In this document: one piece after another, positions 7,356 through 15,978 of the stretch | Numbering within the stretch: the stretch's first letter is position 1 | Layout of the letters: every line of letters starts with the position of its first letter | Origin: Clostridiales bacterium Firm_07 | Lineage (GTDB): Bacteria; Bacillota; Clostridia; Oscillospirales; CAG-272 | Reading direction: 5' to 3' | NCBI GenBank assembly: GCA_001604005.1 | Contig: LVAM01000005.1 | Coordinates: 1-64,000 of the forward strand | DNA: 64,000 nucleotides | Position numbers and translations under genes: made by a program | The notes under the pieces: generated by a model | What the model was told of the DNA's origin: nothing | Database searches by the model: none | The model's input: the letters and a program-made list of their open reading frames with translations, nothing else

Positions 7356-7676
7356 ATGGACGTTCAATTGAAGCGCGGGCTGCTTGATATTTGCGTGCTT
7401 GCCGCCATTCGAGACGAGGATTCCTACGGCTATCAAATCATCAAAGACGTGAAACCGTTTGTGGAGATCTCGGAATCCACGCTCTACCCGATACTGCGTC
7501 GCTTGGAAGGTGCCGGATTTTTGACGGTGCGCACGGCGGAGCACAGCGGCAGACTGCGGAAATACTATCACATTACCGAAACGGGAATTCTGCGACTGCG
7601 CGCCTTTACCGAGGAGTGGAAGGAAATGATTGCCATTTATCAATTTGTCAGCGGGGAGGGAAAAGCAAATGAATAA
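7356..7676 (+). CDS. PadR-family transcriptional regulator
   Basis: A 106-residue winged-helix regulator. It has the PadR pattern of a short N-terminal helix, GLLDICVLAAI, the segment YGYQIIKDV, the recognition-helix region SESTLYPILRRLEGAGFL (about 44-61) and the wing RKYYHITETG (about 72-81). The ATG at 7356 follows AAAGGGGG by six bases; the longer frame from 7305 would start inside the promoter. It heads an operon with DUF1700 and DUF4097 genes, a standard Bacillota arrangement linked to envelope stress or drug response. The dyad over its -10 suggests self-repression. Confidence 0.92.
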   Translation: MDVQLKRGLLDICVLAAIRDEDSYGYQIIKDVKPFVEISESTLYPILRRLEGAGFLTVRTAEHSGRLRKYYHITETGILRLRAFTEEWKEMIAIYQFVSGEGKANE

Positions 7677-8259
7677 AACACAATTTTTAGCGGCTTTGCG
7701 AAAAGAACTTGCCGGATTGCCGCAGGAAGATATCGAACAGTCGATCGATTTTTACGGTGAAATGATCGACGACCGCGTGGAAGAAGGCGCAAGCGAAGAA
7801 GAGGCGGTGGCAAGCCTTGGATCTGTGCGCGAGATCGCCGCCGGCATTATTGCCGAAACGCCGCTCGTGAAATTGGTGCGCGCGCGTGTGAAACCGCAAA
7901 GACGCCTGCGCGGCGGGGAGATCGCGCTTCTCATCTTGGGCGCGCCGCTGTGGATACCGTTGCTCATTGCCGCCCTTGCCGTGATATTTGCCGTATACGT
8001 TTCGGTTTTTTCGATCGTCATCTCGGTCGGCGCCGTCGACGTTGCTCTTTTCGCGTGCGGGCTTGGCGGCATCCTGATCGCCTTCACCTATTCCGGCGCC
8101 TTGATCTTTTTCTTCATCGGCGCCGCGCTGGTGCTGCTCGGCTGTGCGATCTTTCTCGTTTACGGTGTGCGCGCGCTGTTTTGCGTCACGCTCGTTTGGG
8201 GCAAAGCCATTTTGCGCGGCATCAAGTCGTTTTTAGTGAAAGGGGGTAAAACGGTATGA
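7669..8259 (+). CDS. DUF1700-family membrane protein
   Basis: A 196-residue protein with a cytoplasmic N-terminal helical domain of DUF1700 type (MNKTQFLAALRKELAGLP, then IDFYGEMIDDRVEEGASEEEA) and about four hydrophobic helices after residue 75. It starts eight bases inside the padR gene, showing translational coupling, and overlaps the DUF4097 gene by four bases. The family is regularly found between a PadR regulator and a DUF4097 protein and may be an anti-sigma-like or sensory partner. The molecular function is unknown. Confidence 0.87.
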   Translation: MNKTQFLAALRKELAGLPQEDIEQSIDFYGEMIDDRVEEGASEEEAVASLGSVREIAAGIIAETPLVKLVRARVKPQRRLRGGEIALLILGAPLWIPLLIAALAVIFAVYVSVFSIVISVGAVDVALFACGLGGILIAFTYSGALIFFFIGAALVLLGCAIFLVYGVRALFCVTLVWGKAILRGIKSFLVKGGKTV

Positions 8260-9212
8260 AAAAAACAGCGGTTATCCTTGCCGTTTCCCTGATTTCCGTC
8301 GGGCTTATACTGGTCTTTTGCGCATTGATCCCGCTGCATTTCGATCTGTCTTCCGTTGATAAAATGCGCTATGAGACGAACACTTATCCGATAACCGAAG
8401 AGTTTTCCGATATCCAAATCGAAACCGATACCGCCGATATATGTTTTCTGCCCGCAACGGACGGGGAGAACAAGGTGGTTTGCGCGGAGAGCGAGAAGGT
8501 CCGGCACGACGTTGCCGTGCGCGGCGGAGTGCTGACCGTCACGGTGACGGACTCTCGCGCGTGGTATGAGCGGTGGGGCATTTTTACGGCGCAAAAAATG
8601 CGCGTGACGGTGTATCTCGCCGATTCGGTCTTGGGTGATCTCACCATCAAAACCGATACGGGTGACACGAGTATCCCCGCCGATTTTTCTTTCGCCGACG
8701 TGCAAATTGAGAGTGATACAGGCGACGTTTCGATATGCGCCAAAGAAACCCAAAGCCTCTCCGTTAAAACCGATACCGGCGATATATTCGCAGAAAATAT
8801 CGCAACGGGTAGCATTTATTTGGATATTTACACGGGCGACGTGACGCTCCGAAACGTGCGGTGCGGCGCCGTGGAAGCGCAAGCCACCACGGGAGACGTG
8901 ACGCTTGACGGCGTGCAAGCGCAAGGCGGGCTTTCGCTCACGACCGACACGGGCGATGTGACGCTTGCCGACACGCTCTTTGACGAGAGCGTCGCGATCC
9001 AAACGAGCACGGGCGACGTCACGTTGGAACGCGCCGACGCCGCGTCGTTCTCGGTGCAAACTTCCACGGGCGACGTGCGCGGCACGGTCCTCACCGAAAA
9101 AATTTTCCTCGCGGAAACAAGCACCGGAAAAGTGCAAGTGCCCAATACCGCCGCGGGCGGAGTATTCCGGGTGAAAACCTCCACCGGCGACATCCTATTG
9201 CGCGTTTCTTAA
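8256..9212 (+). CDS. DUF4097-family repeat protein, membrane-anchored
   Basis: A 318-residue protein with one N-terminal transmembrane helix (about 4-27), likely anchoring a surface domain. The rest is a series of short repeats with the core T(D/S)TGD(V/I), about ten copies spaced roughly 18-21 residues, typical of the right-handed beta-helix of DUF4097 (adhesin-like) proteins. It is the last gene of the PadR operon and is followed by a strong terminator. It could be an envelope scaffold or a sensor; no enzyme motif is visible. Confidence 0.87.
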   Translation: MKKTAVILAVSLISVGLILVFCALIPLHFDLSSVDKMRYETNTYPITEEFSDIQIETDTADICFLPATDGENKVVCAESEKVRHDVAVRGGVLTVTVTDSRAWYERWGIFTAQKMRVTVYLADSVLGDLTIKTDTGDTSIPADFSFADVQIESDTGDVSICAKETQSLSVKTDTGDIFAENIATGSIYLDIYTGDVTLRNVRCGAVEAQATTGDVTLDGVQAQGGLSLTTDTGDVTLADTLFDESVAIQTSTGDVTLERADAASFSVQTSTGDVRGTVLTEKIFLAETSTGKVQVPNTAAGGVFRVKTSTGDILLRVS

Positions 9213-9216
9213 ACGC

Positions 9217-9250
9217 ACAGCCGACCGATCGCATCGGTCGGCTGTTTTTT
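9217..9250 (+). terminator. Terminator of the padR operon
   Basis: Perfect 13-base-pair stem (9217-9229 against 9233-9245) with a short loop and a run of Ts on the plus strand, five bases after the DUF4097 stop. Confidence 0.9.
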
Positions 9251-9257
9251 CTTTCGA

Positions 9258-9286
9258 TTGACAGACGCGGCGGGATATGATACAAT
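9258..9286 (+). promoter_or_regulatory. Promoter of the methyltransferase-like gene
   Basis: -35 TTGACA (9258-9263), 17-base spacer, -10 TACAAT (9281-9286) preceded by TGA, an extended -10. Confidence 0.75.
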
Positions 9287-9313
9287 GGGAAAAGTAAAAA
9301 AGAGGTGAAACGT

Positions 9314-10237
9314 ATGACGGATCCGGGTGTTCTCGGCGGGCTTTCCGCACGGACGGTGCGGCAATACAATTCGCGCCTTGCCGACCTTTTCTCGCTGTAT
9401 CTCAATCTTTTGCCCCGCGCGGTGGATGGGGAGAGCGTGACCGAACTCGCGCGGGAGTGCGGCATCTCCAATGAGGAAGCGTTTGCACACACGCTGGCGG
9501 CGCTTGCCGACCTTGACGCCGGCGGCAAGGACCGTTTGTTCTTTCTCTATTGGTTGCTGCCCTCCGTCCACGAGATGCAGACCGCGCCCTTTCTTGCCGA
9601 CGCTTATTTTCGGAATATTCGCATTCCGCAAGCGACGCGGGGAAAATGGGAACTGAAAACCGAATATCTTGCCCCGTTTGAGCCCTTTGTGTGTCGGGAT
9701 TTCGTCGTCACGCGCGATAAACGTATGCTGCCGCAGATCGGCTTTTTCACCGAGCGGTACGCTTATCCCGCGGTGCTGGAAAACGGCAGGGAGTGGATGA
9801 CCTTGCAGCCCAACGAGACCGTGACCACCGAACCCGCCGTTCGGGCGGCGTTCGGGCGCGTTTTGACTTTCGGTTTGGGGCTTGGGTATTTTGCCTATCA
9901 CGCCGCCGAAAAGGAGAACGTGGAGTCGGTGACGGTGGTGGATATCAGTCCCGACGCGATAGAATTGTTCAAAACGTATATCCTGCCGCAGTTTTCTCAC
10001 CCCGAAAAAGTGCGCCTTGTCTGCGCCGACGCGTTTGATTTTGCCGAGCGGGAGATGGCGGGCAACTTTGATTTCGTCTTTGCCGACATTTGGCATGACG
10101 TCGGGGACGGACGAGAGCCGTATTTGCGTATGAAAGCATGGGAACGGCGTTTCCCCGATATACGCTTTTCGTTTTGGCTGGAAGACACGATCCGCTGTTA
10201 TCTCGACGAGAGTTTATGGGATATGGGACAAACTTGA
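9314..10237 (+). CDS. SAM-dependent methyltransferase-like protein (spermidine-synthase-type fold)
   Basis: A 307-residue protein. The C-terminal half has a Rossmann core: motif I LTFGLGLGYFAYHAA (about 184-198), acidic strand-2 end VVDIS (about 208-212), motif CADAFDF (about 237-243) and FDFVFADIWHD (about 252-262). The last resembles aminopropyltransferase or RNA/protein methyltransferase active sites. The N-terminal 150 residues are unassigned. The start ATG at 9314 follows AGAGGTG by six bases; a GTG nine bases upstream is inside that site. The substrate is unknown. It sits 24 bases before the cation transporter gene. Confidence 0.65.
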   Translation: MTDPGVLGGLSARTVRQYNSRLADLFSLYLNLLPRAVDGESVTELARECGISNEEAFAHTLAALADLDAGGKDRLFFLYWLLPSVHEMQTAPFLADAYFRNIRIPQATRGKWELKTEYLAPFEPFVCRDFVVTRDKRMLPQIGFFTERYAYPAVLENGREWMTLQPNETVTTEPAVRAAFGRVLTFGLGLGYFAYHAAEKENVESVTVVDISPDAIELFKTYILPQFSHPEKVRLVCADAFDFAEREMAGNFDFVFADIWHDVGDGREPYLRMKAWERRFPDIRFSFWLEDTIRCYLDESLWDMGQT

Positions 10238-10261
10238 AAAAGAAAGAGGGAAAATGACAAA

Positions 10262-11401
10262 ATGGAAAATCAACGCAAAAAAGACAACGCGACCGCGAAA
10301 CAGCGCGACCGTGTGATTGTCAAAACAAGCCTGATCGGCATTTTAACCAATTTGTTGCTGGTCGCCGCCAAAGCCGCCATCGGTCTTCTCGCCAATTCGA
10401 TCGCGGTGATTTTGGACGCCGTCAACAACCTTTCCGACGCGCTCTCCTCCGCCGTCACCATCGCGGGCGCGAAACTGGCGGGCAAAGCGCCGGACAAAAA
10501 ACATCCGCTGGGGTACGGCAGGATCGAATATATCAGCGCGATGATCGTTTCCGCCATCGTGCTGTACGCGGGTATCACCGCGCTGGTGGAGTCGATCAAA
10601 AAGATCATTTACCCCGAAAAATCCGAGTACACCGCCGTGTCGCTCGTTGTCATTGCGCTTGCCGTCGCCGTGAAACTGATTCTCGGTCTGTACGTGAAAA
10701 AGCGCGGCAGAGCGATCTCTTCGGGCGCGCTCGTCGCCTCCGGTTCCGATGCGATGTTCGATGCCGTTTTGTCGTTTTCGGTGCTCCTTTGTGCCGCGAT
10801 CGATCTTTTGTGGGGTGTGTCGCTTGAAGCCTATGTCGGCGCGCTCATTTCCGTCTTTATCATTCGCGCGGGCGTCGGTATGCTGATCGAGACGATGACC
10901 GATATTTTGGGCAAACGTACCGATCCCGATATGGCGCGGGAGATCAAGGCGATTCTTGCCGCCGAGCCGGAGATCCGCGGCGCGTACGATCTGATCCTAT
11001 ATAATTACGGTCCGAATCACAACTACGGCTCGGTGCATATCGAACTGCCGGACGCGATGACGGTGGAAGAGGTGGACAGACTGACGCGCAAAGCCGAAAA
11101 AGCGGTGTATGAGAAAACCGGCGTTATCCTGACGGGCGTGGGAGTGTATTCCTATAATACGGGAGACAACGAGGCGGCCCGGATGCGCGACGCTGTGGAA
11201 AAGTGCGTGCTCGCGCACGATTGGGCGCTGCAAATGCACGGTTTTTACGTGGATACCGACGCGCGCACGATGCGTTTTGACGTGGTGATCGATTTTCGCG
11301 CCGACCGCGCGCGGGTATTGCGGGAACTTTATGAGGAGATCGCGGCTCTTTATCCCGATTACACGCCGTTCATCGTTCCGGACACCGACGTGTCCGATTG
11401 A
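10262..11401 (+). CDS. Cation diffusion facilitator transporter
   Basis: A 379-residue divalent-cation/proton antiporter of the CDF family. The N-terminal domain has six helices with the metal-site sequence DAVNNLSDALSS in helix 2 (about 44-55) and the following KKHPLGYGRIEYIS. The second metal motif is ASGSDAMFDA. The histidine of the zinc-type HxxxD site is asparagine here, as in many manganese or iron members; this is known of the family and not proof of substrate. The C-terminus is longer than the minimum (about 290) and seems to hold two ferredoxin-like cytoplasmic units. It is followed by a bidirectional terminator. Confidence 0.92.
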   Translation: MENQRKKDNATAKQRDRVIVKTSLIGILTNLLLVAAKAAIGLLANSIAVILDAVNNLSDALSSAVTIAGAKLAGKAPDKKHPLGYGRIEYISAMIVSAIVLYAGITALVESIKKIIYPEKSEYTAVSLVVIALAVAVKLILGLYVKKRGRAISSGALVASGSDAMFDAVLSFSVLLCAAIDLLWGVSLEAYVGALISVFIIRAGVGMLIETMTDILGKRTDPDMAREIKAILAAEPEIRGAYDLILYNYGPNHNYGSVHIELPDAMTVEEVDRLTRKAEKAVYEKTGVILTGVGVYSYNTGDNEAARMRDAVEKCVLAHDWALQMHGFYVDTDARTMRFDVVIDFRADRARVLRELYEEIAALYPDYTPFIVPDTDVSD

Positions 11402-11408
11402 CAAAAAG

Positions 11409-11438
11409 AAAAAGCTCGGAGCGATCCGAGCTTTTTTG
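11409..11438. terminator. Bidirectional terminator between CDF and glycosyltransferase genes
   Basis: Stem AAAAGCTCGGA/TCCGAGCTTTT around 11410-11435 with A and T runs on both sides. It can end the plus-strand CDF transcript and the minus-strand rfb operon, whose last gene stops at 11444. Confidence 0.85.
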
Positions 11439-11443
11439 ATGTT

Positions 11444-12832
11444 TTATTGATTTTTGCCGTCGGTTTCCGCTTCTTCCGTACGGAAGGGAACCTCGGTTGC
11501 GGAAATGTTTTTGCCCTTGGCTTGCCCTTCAATGTCCTCGGTGCGCACCGCGTATTTGTGCGTGATCGGTTTCCATTCCACCCGTGCAAAGAGCGCGCAG
11601 AAGGAAATCGGAATGTAGGAGAGCATAAAGATCGGGAAAGAGAAGAGGTGCATCACAACGCGCCATTTTTTGTAGTGGATCTTTTTCCACTCGGTGATCA
11701 TGGTGATCAGCCCGATGATGAAGACCAGCCCGTATCCGAAAGCGAAGAAGAGCAGATAGCATTTGAGGATCGGGAACGAGACGAAGTGATTGACGAAAAG
11801 ATTGATCAGGAGCAGCGTGGTGACGGAGGTGATTTGAATGAGAGAGAGCAGAAACGCGGGCATAATGTTCATCATCATATCATAGCACGCCCATTGCAAT
11901 TTGAAAGACCCCTTGAAAAGTCCGCCGCCGTAGCCGTGAAAGACTTGGAAAAATCCTTTCGCCCAACGGCTGCGCTGTCGCCAGGATTGGCGGAAGGTTT
12001 CGGGCTGTTCGTCAAAGAGTTCGGCGTTGTGGCAGTATCCGACGCTTTCGCCGTGCGTGATGCAGTCGGCGGTAAACTCAATGTCCTCGGTCAGGAGAAA
12101 ATGTTTCCAACCGCCGTTTCTTTCAATGATACCGCTGTCAATGAGGAAGCCCGTGCCCGAGATCGCCGCACTGGTGTGCAGAATGGAGCGGGGGTTGTTG
12201 AGGTGACGCGATTCGCGCATAAACCACAGCGCGTAACCGGCGCTGACCCAAGTTTTACCGTAGTTTTTGGAGTTGCGGTACGAGGTGAGCACGTGGTTTC
12301 CCGCGCAATACGCCTTGTCCATTTCCTCGACGTAGTTTTTCCGCAGAACGTTGTCGGCGTCAAAGACCATATAGGCGTCGTAAAAGCGCAATCCCTTGTC
12401 GCGTTCGATGTTTTGGAAAAGAAATTCCAGGGCATAACCTTTGCCCACTTTTTCTTTGTTCTGCCGTTCGTAAACCGTCGCGCCGAGCGCCCGCGCCACG
12501 TCCGCCGTGCGGTCGGTGCAGTTATCGGCAACCACGAAAATGTCAATCTTGTCGGCGGGGTAAGTTTGCCCCAAAAGACTTTTCAAAAGTTCCGGCAAGA
12601 CCTGTTCTTCGTTGCGGGCGGCGATCAGCACGCCGTAGCGCTTGCTTTGGTCGGTCGCGGGATAGGAGAGGGGTTTGTGGAAGATGGCGATGAGAATGTA
12701 AATATACTGATACGTATATAGGATCGTGAAAAGCAGTCCTACCCCCAGCGACACATAGTATGCGACCTGTTCCAACGGATTGAAACCGTAAGAGATGAAC
12801 AGATTTTGCAGGGATAAAATCAATCGATTCAT
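11444..12832 (-). CDS. Processive membrane glycosyltransferase, GT2 (cellulose-synthase-like)
   Basis: A 462-residue inner-membrane enzyme. Helices flank a GT2 domain: N-terminal helix about 22-55, nucleotide-binding segment VLIAARNEEQVLPELL (about 68-83), DAD metal site in VFDADN (about 160), acceptor/catalytic ED in LLTEDIEFTADC (about 238), and the processive QxxRW motif as QRSRW (about 287). Four more helices follow and then a charged tail. AAAGGAG precedes the ATG by seven bases. It is the last gene of the rfb operon and may polymerise or extend the deoxyhexose-containing glycan. The sugar donor is not predictable. Confidence 0.85.
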   Translation of the reverse strand: MNRLILSLQNLFISYGFNPLEQVAYYVSLGVGLLFTILYTYQYIYILIAIFHKPLSYPATDQSKRYGVLIAARNEEQVLPELLKSLLGQTYPADKIDIFVVADNCTDRTADVARALGATVYERQNKEKVGKGYALEFLFQNIERDKGLRFYDAYMVFDADNVLRKNYVEEMDKAYCAGNHVLTSYRNSKNYGKTWVSAGYALWFMRESRHLNNPRSILHTSAAISGTGFLIDSGIIERNGGWKHFLLTEDIEFTADCITHGESVGYCHNAELFDEQPETFRQSWRQRSRWAKGFFQVFHGYGGGLFKGSFKLQWACYDMMMNIMPAFLLSLIQITSVTTLLLINLFVNHFVSFPILKCYLLFFAFGYGLVFIIGLITMITEWKKIHYKKWRVVMHLFSFPIFMLSYIPISFCALFARVEWKPITHKYAVRTEDIEGQAKGKNISATEVPFRTEEAETDGKNQ

Positions 12833-12859
12833 TTCTGAACTCCTTTGAAGGAAAGAAAA

Positions 12860-13642
12860 TCAAAAAATGTCAACTTTTTCGGTGTGACGAAAATGCGCAA
12901 TGACTTTCAAAATAAGGAAAACGAACAGGAAGGGGAAAAAGGCTTGCAATGCCCACATCGCAAACGGGAAGAAAGGGCCCGTCGCGCGGTACACCCACTC
13001 CACGGGCGTGCCGGGGAAATTTTCGGAAATGAACATCAAATTGACGCGCATTCCGGGGTGTGTGGCGTCGTATATGCGGTTAAAGAGATACGCGCAAAGG
13101 CACATCACGCTCACCAAAGCGGAGCAAGGGACAAGGTCGCCAAAGCGTGCGCGGTAAACGCCGCGCACAAGCAGAAGGAGCCCCACGTAGACCATCAGAC
13201 CGTGCAGGAGAAAACTGTGCAGGGAAATAAAATGCAGTGCGGGATAGCGGGGAAGCGAGGTGTTGGGGCAAAAGAGAAACGCGACGCCGCCGACAAGCCC
13301 TCCCGTGGCGAGAAAAATATCGCCCACGCGGCGCCAAAACCCTTCCGGCAAGGAAGAAAGAATGCCCGCGTACAGTACGAGACTGCAATAATAAAGAGGA
13401 ACGAAATCATTGGGGTTCGTCGATCTCGTGACGGCGAGAACGAAAACGATCTTGGCGATCTCCAAAATCCACAGCGCCGCGGTGACGACGCGGATCTGAA
13501 GTCTTATCGCTTTGCCGTCGCATTTGCGGGAGAGCACAAGCCCCGCCGCCACGCCTGCCGCCGTGAGAAGGAAAAGAACGAGATGCCCCACCGAGTAAAG
13601 CCCGCAGGGCGTTTGTTCGTATGGAAGCGCAAAAAACATCAC
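12860..13642 (-). CDS. YwaF-like (TIGR02206) integral membrane protein
   Basis: A 260-residue protein with about seven hydrophobic helices. It carries the family feature FVPLYYCSLVLYAG (about 80-93), corresponding to the PL-x-x-CSL core of the YwaF/TIGR02206 family, and a later HSFLLHG (about 142-148). The function of this family is not known to me. Its ATG overlaps the stop codon of the upstream glycosyltransferase gene (ATGA), so it is translationally coupled, and it lies between two glycosyltransferases, which suggests a role in envelope glycan handling. Confidence 0.7.
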   Translation of the reverse strand: MMFFALPYEQTPCGLYSVGHLVLFLLTAAGVAAGLVLSRKCDGKAIRLQIRVVTAALWILEIAKIVFVLAVTRSTNPNDFVPLYYCSLVLYAGILSSLPEGFWRRVGDIFLATGGLVGGVAFLFCPNTSLPRYPALHFISLHSFLLHGLMVYVGLLLLVRGVYRARFGDLVPCSALVSVMCLCAYLFNRIYDATHPGMRVNLMFISENFPGTPVEWVYRATGPFFPFAMWALQAFFPFLFVFLILKVIAHFRHTEKVDIF

Positions 13643-14592
13643 GGTTGCTTTTCGTCGCTCTTAAAATTGATGCGTTCTTCTTCCACGACAAGGGGGCGGC
13701 GCATCATTTTCGAGCGCAGGAGGAGGATATATTCGCCGAGCATCGAGACGGCGATCAAGTTGATCGAGGAGAAAAAGCCGATCACGGGAATGATCCAAAA
13801 GTGACGCAGCCAAAAGCCGAGCAAATGAAGTACAAGGCAGGCAACGGCGCCGAGCGAAGAGAGGATCAAAAACGTCCAGCCGAAAACGCTCATCGCGCGG
13901 ATCGGGGTTTTGGTGTAGGTGGTAAAACTGAGCATTGCCGCGTCGTAGAGCGTGGAGAAATTGTTGTGCGTTTTGCCGGCGCGCCGTTTGGCTTGCTCGT
14001 AGGGCACCTTGATCATCGAAATGCCCAGTTCCGCCACAATGCCGCGGATAAAGGGCGTGGGGTCGTCCAGATTACGAAGCACGTCCACGAAAGAGCGATC
14101 GTAAAGCCCGAAACCGGTAAAATGCTCGATCTGCTCGACCGAAGACATTTTATGGATCATTTTATAATAGCAGGTGCGCAAAAAGCGGATCAGTTTGTTT
14201 TCTTTGCTCGTGGTTTTCACCGCGCACACCACGCGATAGCCGTTTTCCCAGTGATGCACCAGCGTGGGGATCATCGAGATGGGATCCTGAAAGTCGGCGC
14301 AGATCGGGATCGTGCAATCTCCCGTGGTTTGGCAGATGCCCCAATAAGGGGAATTGAACTGCCCGAAATTGCGGGCGTTGAAAATCGCTTTTATTTTTTT
14401 GTTTCCGGCGCACAGAGCGCGCAACTTGTCGCGCGTTCCGTCGGTGGAGCAGTTGTCGATGAAGAGGATCTCATAGTCGTATTGCGGCAAGGAAGTTTCA
14501 AACTCCTTGATGATCGCCGCCGAAAGCGGCTCTACGTTTTCCACCTCATTGTAAGTCGGCACCATAATGCTGACGCATTTGCGGTTTTCCAT
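13639..14592 (-). CDS. GT2 glycosyltransferase, polyprenyl-phosphate type (DPM1/GtrB-like)
   Basis: A 317-residue enzyme that most likely moves a sugar from a nucleotide to undecaprenyl phosphate. Features are the GT-A start SIMVPTYNEVENVEPL (about 8-23), a nucleotide-site DNCSTDGTRDKL (about 45-56), the metal site CADFQDP (about 102-108), and two C-terminal transmembrane helices (about 235-290) as in GtrB/CsbB/ArnC proteins. GGGGAG lies before the ATG at 14592; the frame upstream of that overlaps rfbH and is not used. Lying next to rfbFGH, it may carry the dideoxyhexose to lipid. This is inferred. Confidence 0.85.
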   Translation of the reverse strand: MENRKCVSIMVPTYNEVENVEPLSAAIIKEFETSLPQYDYEILFIDNCSTDGTRDKLRALCAGNKKIKAIFNARNFGQFNSPYWGICQTTGDCTIPICADFQDPISMIPTLVHHWENGYRVVCAVKTTSKENKLIRFLRTCYYKMIHKMSSVEQIEHFTGFGLYDRSFVDVLRNLDDPTPFIRGIVAELGISMIKVPYEQAKRRAGKTHNNFSTLYDAAMLSFTTYTKTPIRAMSVFGWTFLILSSLGAVACLVLHLLGFWLRHFWIIPVIGFFSSINLIAVSMLGEYILLLRSKMMRRPLVVEEERINFKSDEKQP

Positions 14593-14606
14593 CAGGTTCT
14601 CCCCTT

Positions 14607-15950
14607 TCAGTTTTTGACCGCTTCTTTGATGATTTTTGCCATATAATCCAGCATATCCTCGGTCATTCCGGGATATACGCCCACCCAAAAAGTATGGTTC
14701 ATCACGCGGTCGGTCACGGCAAGATCGCCGACAACGCGGTAGCCTTTGCCGCTTGCCCGCATATCGTCAAAACAGGGGTGCTTGGTGAGGTTGCCCGCAA
14801 ACAGCATACGCGTTTGTACGCCGTGTGATTCGATGTAAGAAACCACCTTTTCTCTTTCCACGCCGTCCCGGCAGGTCATCAAAAATCCGAACCAAGAGGG
14901 GTTGGAACCGGGGCAAGGCTCCGGCAGGATCAGTTTATCTTCCACCTCGGCAAGCGCGGCGCGAAGACGCGCGAAGTTGGCGCGGCGGCGCGTGACGAAA
15001 GAGGGAAATTTTTGCAGCTGCGCACAGCCGATCGCCGCCTGCATATCGGTGGCTTTCAGGTTGTAGCCGAAATGAGAATAGACGTATTTGTGATCGTAGC
15101 CGAGCGGCAATTCGCCGTATTGACGGTCAAAACGGTGTCCGCACAAATTGTCGCGGCCGGAGGGGCACACGCAGTCGCGTCCCCAGTCGCGCATCGAGCG
15201 AATGACTTTATTCAGAAGCGGATCGTTGGTGTAGACCGCACCGCCCTCGCCCATCGTCATATGGTGCGGGGGATAGAAACTGCTGGTGCCGATGTCGCCC
15301 ACCGTGCCGGTCAGGTGCGTCTTGCCGTCGATGGTATATTCCGAGCCGAGCGCGTCGCAGTTGTCTTCCACCAGCCACAAATTGTGGCGGCGGCAGAACG
15401 CGCGCACCGCGGAAAGATCAAAGGGATTACCCAGCGTGTGCGCGATCATCACGGCCTTAGTCTTGTCCGAAAGGGCGTTTTCCAGTTGCGTGACGTCAAT
15501 GTTGTATTGCGGAATGGTGATATCCACGAAAACCGGCACCGCGCCGTATTGGATCATCGGCGTCACGGTCGTGGGAAAACCCGCCGCCACGGTGATGACT
15601 TCGTCACCTCTTTGCACGGCGCGCTCTCCGAGGAGAGGCGAAGTGAGCGTCATAAAAGCAAGCAGGTTCGCGGACGAGCCGGAGTTGACCAAACTGCAAA
15701 ACTTGACGCCGAGATACGCGGCGAGATCGTGCTCGAAACGATCGGTAAAGCGCCCCGAAGTCAGCCAAAATTCAAGCGAACTGTCGACGAGATTGACCAT
15801 TTCGTCGTGGTCGTACACGCGCGAGGCGTAAGAGATGCGTTTGCCCTCTTCCCATTTTTTCGGCGCGTGATAAAGGTCGCAATATTCCTTCACGAGATCT
15901 AAAATCTCGGCTTTTGCTTCGGTTTCGCTTTTTCCGTTAAAATGACTCAT
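14607..15950 (-). CDS. rfbH: CDP-4-dehydro-6-deoxyglucose 3-dehydratase (E1)
   Basis: A 447-residue PMP- and [2Fe-2S]-dependent member of the DegT/DnrJ family that removes the 3-hydroxyl of CDP-4-keto-6-deoxyglucose. The PLP lysine is replaced by histidine in FYPPHHMTMGEGG (H229), the hallmark of E1. The iron-sulfur ligands are visible as C198 and the C-x-C-x7-C set C260, C262, C270, with the same H-to-C distance as in the Yersinia enzyme. AGGAG lies eight bases before the ATG. The reductase partner E3 and a final 4-keto reductase are not in the window. Confidence 0.95.
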   Translation of the reverse strand: MSHFNGKSETEAKAEILDLVKEYCDLYHAPKKWEEGKRISYASRVYDHDEMVNLVDSSLEFWLTSGRFTDRFEHDLAAYLGVKFCSLVNSGSSANLLAFMTLTSPLLGERAVQRGDEVITVAAGFPTTVTPMIQYGAVPVFVDITIPQYNIDVTQLENALSDKTKAVMIAHTLGNPFDLSAVRAFCRRHNLWLVEDNCDALGSEYTIDGKTHLTGTVGDIGTSSFYPPHHMTMGEGGAVYTNDPLLNKVIRSMRDWGRDCVCPSGRDNLCGHRFDRQYGELPLGYDHKYVYSHFGYNLKATDMQAAIGCAQLQKFPSFVTRRRANFARLRAALAEVEDKLILPEPCPGSNPSWFGFLMTCRDGVEREKVVSYIESHGVQTRMLFAGNLTKHPCFDDMRASGKGYRVVGDLAVTDRVMNHTFWVGVYPGMTEDMLDYMAKIIKEAVKN

Positions 15951-15978
15951 ACAGGTCTCTCCTTTGATAGAGCGTGTT

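Noticed and set aside
8640-9190. Possible CRISPR or tandem DNA repeat
   Set aside because: The repeat is a coding repeat (TxTGD) with variable spacing and no identical spacers; it belongs to the DUF4097 protein.
12845-13804. 319-codon plus-strand frame over the YwaF-like gene
   Set aside because: Antisense shadow; the minus strand encodes a clear multi-helix membrane protein with coupled start.
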